NCBI GenBank assembly: GCA_016783285.1
Contig: JADHWW010000020.1
Span: 1 to 25,595, forward strand
Source of the DNA: Anaerolineae bacterium
GTDB lineage: Bacteria; Chloroflexota; Anaerolineae; B4-G1
Direction: 5' to 3'
DNA: 25,595 bases
The notes beneath the pieces were generated by a model that saw only the letters and a program-made list of their open reading frames with translations, did no database searches and had not been told where the DNA came from. Below are positions 23,019-25,595 of this stretch, in pieces (within the stretch, counting starts at the first letter, position 1; the number at the start of each line of letters is the position of its first letter). The position numbers were made by a program, and so were the translations under genes.

Positions 23019-23725
23019 ATAACAAGGTGGCTGGCAAGACTGACATGGCGATCCTCGAACACCTGGAGGATCTGCGTAGGCACCTCCTCAAAGCGATTAT
23101 CGCACTCGCCATCGGGGTGGTTCTGGGCACTTTTCTCACTCCCTCGGTCCTCAAGACGCTGGTCGCCCCGCTCGGTGACCAGGTGCCCCTGGCCATCTCG
23201 CCCACCGAAGCCCCTGCGGTCTTCTTCAAGATCGCTGTCGTGATCGGCATCGTGATTGCTATGCCAGTGATCATGTACCAGATTTTCCAATTCGTAGCGC
23301 CCGGCCTGGAGCACCGCGAACGCCACTACATCATCGTCGGCGCACCGGCTGCCGCGTTGAGTTTCGCCGCCGGGGTGACATTCGCTGCCAAAGTCTTGCT
23401 CCCTGCCGCGATCCCTTTCCTCCAGGGGTTTCTGTTTGGGATCGTCGAACAGCGCTACTCAATTGAACGTTACATCTCCTTCGTCAGCAACATAATGCTT
23501 TGGGCCGGTCTCGTCTTCGAGACCCCGTTGGTGATGTACTTCCTGGCCAAGTTAGGCGTCGTCACCCCACAGGGGTTCGCCAAAGCGCGACGTGTTGTCA
23601 TCATCGGTGCAGCCGCCGGAGCGGCGGTCATCACACCCACCACCGATCCGGTCAACATGCTGCTGATTATGGTACCTTTCCTGCTGCTGTACGAGTTAGG
23701 CATTCTGCTGGCACGATTGGCGTGA
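23015..23725 (+). CDS. tatC: Sec-independent protein translocase TatC
   Basis: TatC is the membrane receptor that recognises the twin-arginine signal of folded cargo. The 236-residue protein has the N-terminal acidic motif (LEHLEDLRRHL), six hydrophobic segments, FVAPGLEHRERHY in the first cytoplasmic loop, and FETPLVMYFLAKLG with the conserved Glu. The end, ITPTTDPVNMLLIMVPFLLLYELGI, is typical. Its ATG overlaps the preceding stop (ATGA). With only one small subunit beside it, this may be a minimal Tat system unless tatA is elsewhere. Confidence 0.94.
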   Translation: MNNKVAGKTDMAILEHLEDLRRHLLKAIIALAIGVVLGTFLTPSVLKTLVAPLGDQVPLAISPTEAPAVFFKIAVVIGIVIAMPVIMYQIFQFVAPGLEHRERHYIIVGAPAAALSFAAGVTFAAKVLLPAAIPFLQGFLFGIVEQRYSIERYISFVSNIMLWAGLVFETPLVMYFLAKLGVVTPQGFAKARRVVIIGAAAGAAVITPTTDPVNMLLIMVPFLLLYELGILLARLA

Positions 23726-23764
23726 CTACTGTGTACCCTAGCAACCCATTAAGGAGAAAATCAG

Positions 23765-24034
23765 ATGTCAAAAAAAACAGGTATGACAATCACCATCGTT
23801 GTGGGCATCCTCACACTTCTGTGCTGCACGATTCCTCTGTGCATCGGGGGCATCATGATCTTCGCCGGATTAGGAGAGTGGAACACTGAGCTCGGCACAA
23901 GCACGCAGACCGGCACGATTCCAACCACCTACGGCGTCGCTCCGTGCTGCCTGAGCATCCTGGCGCTGGCTGTGCCCCTGCTGTTGTGGCTCTTCCTGGT
24001 GCGTGGCAAGGAGAACACTGTGGAGGGGATGTAG
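23765..24034 (+). CDS. Small two-helix membrane protein of unknown function
   Basis: The 89-residue protein has a hydrophobic segment at ~9-33 (MTITIVVGILTLLCC) and another at ~58-80 (CCLSILALAVPLLLWLFLV), with a Thr/Gly loop between (TELGTSTQTGTIP). Two Cys pairs sit at membrane borders. AAGGAG precedes the ATG. I do not recognise it. It lies 39 bp after tatC and immediately before a truncated antitoxin, so its last codons may come from a deletion joint. Confidence 0.5.
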   Translation: MSKKTGMTITIVVGILTLLCCTIPLCIGGIMIFAGLGEWNTELGTSTQTGTIPTTYGVAPCCLSILALAVPLLLWLFLVRGKENTVEGM

Positions 24035-24035
24035 C

Positions 24036-24287
24036 AGTATCGAATGCTGGCGGCGGGTGCGAGAGCAAGGCACGGCGGTGTTGATCACGCAGTGGGGGCG
24101 CTCTGCGGCCGTGCTGATGAACGCAGAGGACTACTTTGATGTTATGGAGCGGTTGAGCCATCTGGAAGAGATGGAAATCCAGGCCGCCATTGCCATCGCT
24201 GAAGCGCAACTGGCTCGCGGTGAGGGGATCCCGCACGAGCAGATAGTGACCGAACTGGAACGACGCTGGGCGGAGCAGAGAGCGTAG
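24036..24287 (+). pseudogene. Phd/YefM-type antitoxin remnant, N-terminus missing
   Basis: The in-frame product from here reads RVREQGTAVLITQWGRSAAVLM, then NAEDYFDVMERLSHLEEMEI and a helical tail IPHEQIVTELERRW. This is the second half of Phd/YefM antitoxins (xVxITRxGKPVAVL, ExYxxL). The first strand and helix that bind DNA (usually starting M-x-x-x-S-x-x-E/D-A-R) are absent; the frame instead runs back into the small membrane protein gene. The closest possible start is a GTG at 24057. The stop overlaps the toxin remnant's GTG, the usual antitoxin-toxin arrangement. Confidence 0.7.
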
Positions 24288-24465
24288 TGAAGGCCCAGGT
24301 TATCTGGACACCGCTGGCGCTGTCCGGTACGGAGGAGATTCCTGCCTCGGTTGGGCACAGCGCATCCTCGAGCGGGTCAAGCAATTGAGGACGTTCCCCG
24401 ATATGGGCTCGCCGCTGGCTTTGCCCGAAGCGGAGGTGTACCGGCAACTGGTTGTGCCACCGTGA
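24287..24465 (+). pseudogene. ParE/RelE-type toxin remnant with frameshift
   Basis: Starting at the GTG overlapping the antitoxin stop, the frame reads VKAQVIWTPLAL, matching the ParE opening. Homology then moves to another frame from about 24322: WAQRILERVKQLRTFPDMG and EVYRQLVVPP, matching the ParE middle and end. The final YRIxYxV strand is missing, cut by a stop at 24463-24465. Between the two halves a few residues seem lost. It cannot give a functional toxin as it stands. Confidence 0.75.
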
Positions 24466-24495
24466 GGGGGCTGTTCCCCAGTGGAACAGCCCCTC
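24464..24495 (+). terminator. GC-rich hairpin after the toxin remnant
   Basis: GGGGCTGTTCC pairs with GGAACAGCCCC (11-bp perfect stem), loop of five bases (CCAGT). It is strong and sits in the convergent gap between the toxin remnant (plus) and the amidohydrolase remnant (minus), the expected place for a terminator. No U-tract follows on either strand, so its termination role is unproven. Confidence 0.5.
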
Positions 24496-24528
24496 GTGCT
24501 TGTGGCTGCATCGGGCGGGGACGCGGCT

Positions 24529-25313
24529 CTACGTCCACATGTCCCCCGCCCGGCGCGGGAGGAGGGACACGTCCCCGCTCTGGTAGACAATCTCTCCCCC
24601 GACGAGTGTCATCCCGATGGGAATCTGCCACAACCGCGCAGCACGTCCATCGCCCTGTGGTTGTAGAAGACGCCGGTCGGCTCACCGTTGGATCATCCCG
24701 CTCGATCACCCCCTCCGGTCGGATCGGGCGTATCGGCGGTGATGCCAGCGGCCTCCAGCGCCAGGCTGTTGGCCGAGCCATAGTGCCCGCCCTGCTGCAT
24801 CAGGAAAACCGGATGGTTGGGCGAGATGGGATCAAGGTCGTACCGGTTGGGCAACCGCTCTCCCACCCTCAGGAAGTAGCCTTTCACCCACTCGCCCTCG
24901 GGCGTCTGAGCCACGGCTTCGGCCAGTTTGGCTTGCAGGTCATCCATCGTCTTGACCTCGGGTGGCATGAGGGGCACGTAAAAGCCCCGAAGCAGGCCCA
25001 GTACTTGCAGGTGGTTATGGGCATCAATCAGGCCGGGGGTGACCGGTTTGCCGCCCAGGTCTACCACCTGCGTGGCCTCACCGATCAGCGAAGCCACATC
25101 GTCACTGATCCCCACGGCCCGGATGAGGCCGTCCTTGACAGCGACCGCCTGGGCGATGGTATCGGCGGGGTCCACGGTGATGACCTTGCCGTTGAGCAGC
25201 ACCAGGTCGGCAGCCTGTTCCGGCGGGGCGGTGGGGGTGATGGTAGTGGGGGTGGCTGAGCAATTACCGCGCGGCTTTTTCAGCCTGCTGACTCGCGGCA
25301 TTGAACGGCGCAC
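24529..25313 (-). pseudogene. Amidohydrolase (YtcJ-like) remnant with frameshifts and internal deletion
   Basis: From the GTG at 25311-25313 the frame reads a short Pro/Thr stretch, then DLVLLNGKVITVDPADTI, PGLIDAHNHLQVLG (metal-binding HxH), WVKGYFLRVGE and QQGGHYGSANS, matching the N-terminal third of the Amidohydro_3/YtcJ family (usually ~550-600 residues). Homology then breaks. A base gained near 24708-24713 in a run of C and a base lost near 24684 restore the frame (GVIERDDPT, then GEPTGVFYNHRAMDVL). At about 24630 it jumps straight to the C-terminal tail, IGMTLVGGEIVYQSGD, ending at a stop at 24529-24531. The central barrel (~300 residues) is gone. The N-terminus also looks truncated: CSATP resembles a lipoprotein start without its hydrophobic helix. 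Confidence 0.8.
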
Positions 25314-25331
25314 GCAGGCCTGGACCCAACG

Positions 25332-25595
25332 CTAAGCGGATGAGTAGGTGGTCAGCAAGCGGGAAGCGACCTGATCCCAGGTACAGCCCTCCAGGATAGT
25401 CTGGCACGCCCGACGCCCCATGTCACGCCGTGCTGCCTCGTCCATGCCCGCCAACCGCACCACAGCCTGCGCCAACTGCGCCACGTCGTTGTGATCCACC
25501 AGCAACCCATTCACCCTATCGGTGATGACGTCTCGCGAACCGCCGTGAACGCTGGCAATGAGAGGACGCTCCAGCAGCATCGCCTCTAGCATGAC
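25332..25595 (-). CDS. GT4 glycosyltransferase, C-terminal fragment (5' partial)
   Basis: The 87 visible codons run off the right edge. VMLEAMLLERPLIASVHGGSRDVITDRVNGLLVDHND is the classic group-1 transferase donor site (first part VMLEAMLLERPLIAS, then GGSRDVI and NGLLV), and the tail (WDQVASRLLTTYSS) is the family's usual C-terminal helix. The glutamate of the EAM motif contacts the nucleotide sugar. Its stop is 19 bases before the amidohydrolase remnant. Substrate unknown. Confidence 0.85.
   Translation of the reverse strand, partial: VMLEAMLLERPLIASVHGGSRDVITDRVNGLLVDHNDVAQLAQAVVRLAGMDEAARRDMGRRACQTILEGCTWDQVASRLLTTYSSA

Noticed and set aside
24351..25259. Plus-strand frame of 302 codons over the amidohydrolase remnant
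   Set aside because: It has no recognisable motif, whereas the minus strand shows clear amidohydrolase sequence in pieces. The open frame is a by-product of high GC.

Overview
The window is about 25.6 kb of GC-rich bacterial DNA. The housekeeping gene order and protein style suggest an uncultured Chloroflexota bacterium, probably of the Anaerolineae type. The pointers are an rpmB-asp23-fakA-fakB-fakB-recG-coaD-rpmF-fabD-fabG-asp23-nusB-tat chain, a Thr/Pro-rich cohesin-type surface protein, a YfhO/PMT glycosylation operon, and heptanucleotide repeats inside genes. The assignment is inference from gene content; no rRNA or marker comparison was possible. I see no tRNA, rRNA, insertion sequence, integrase or CRISPR array.

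Layout. (1) 1-2924, minus strand: a secreted surface protein running off the left edge, overlapped by scpB, then an AmaP-like Asp23 membrane protein with its own promoter. (2) 3029-8425, minus strand: a tight three-gene operon, DPM1-like GT2, PMT-like GT-C and YfhO-like GT-C, for polyprenyl-phosphate-linked sugar transfer to envelope targets. It is driven by a good promoter at 8451-8479. (3) 8490-10110, plus strand: a divergent promoter and a MobA-like nucleotidyltransferase fused in frame to a NagD-type HAD phosphatase. (4) 10194-12079, plus: rlmN, then rpe from an apparently leaderless promoter; the rpe 3' end runs antisense into rpmB (minus). (5) 12327-19134, plus: asp23, fakA, two fakB, recG and coaD, with short gaps or overlaps. 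(6) 19230-23725, plus: a coiled-coil protein, rpmF behind a full-consensus promoter, fabD, fabG, asp23, nusB, tatA/B and tatC. (7) 23765-25595: a small membrane protein, then a decayed strip with a truncated antitoxin, a frameshifted ParE-like toxin and an amidohydrolase with an internal deletion, and finally the C-terminus of a GT4 glycosyltransferase at the right edge.

The most unusual content is repeat DNA inside coding sequence. Five heptamer arrays lie in frame in three neighbouring genes, and a sixth short one is intergenic. A second repeat family, with copies spaced alternately 24 and 32 bp, occurs at two loci in opposite orientation: at the N-terminus of the PMT gene and inside the HAD domain. 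A 12-bp palindrome also lies inside the PMT gene. One heptamer array sits exactly at the joint of the MobA-HAD fusion, and a 24/32 repeat supplies the apparent start codon of the PMT gene. Together they look like repeats that spread into coding DNA and there create linkers, fusions and new N-termini.
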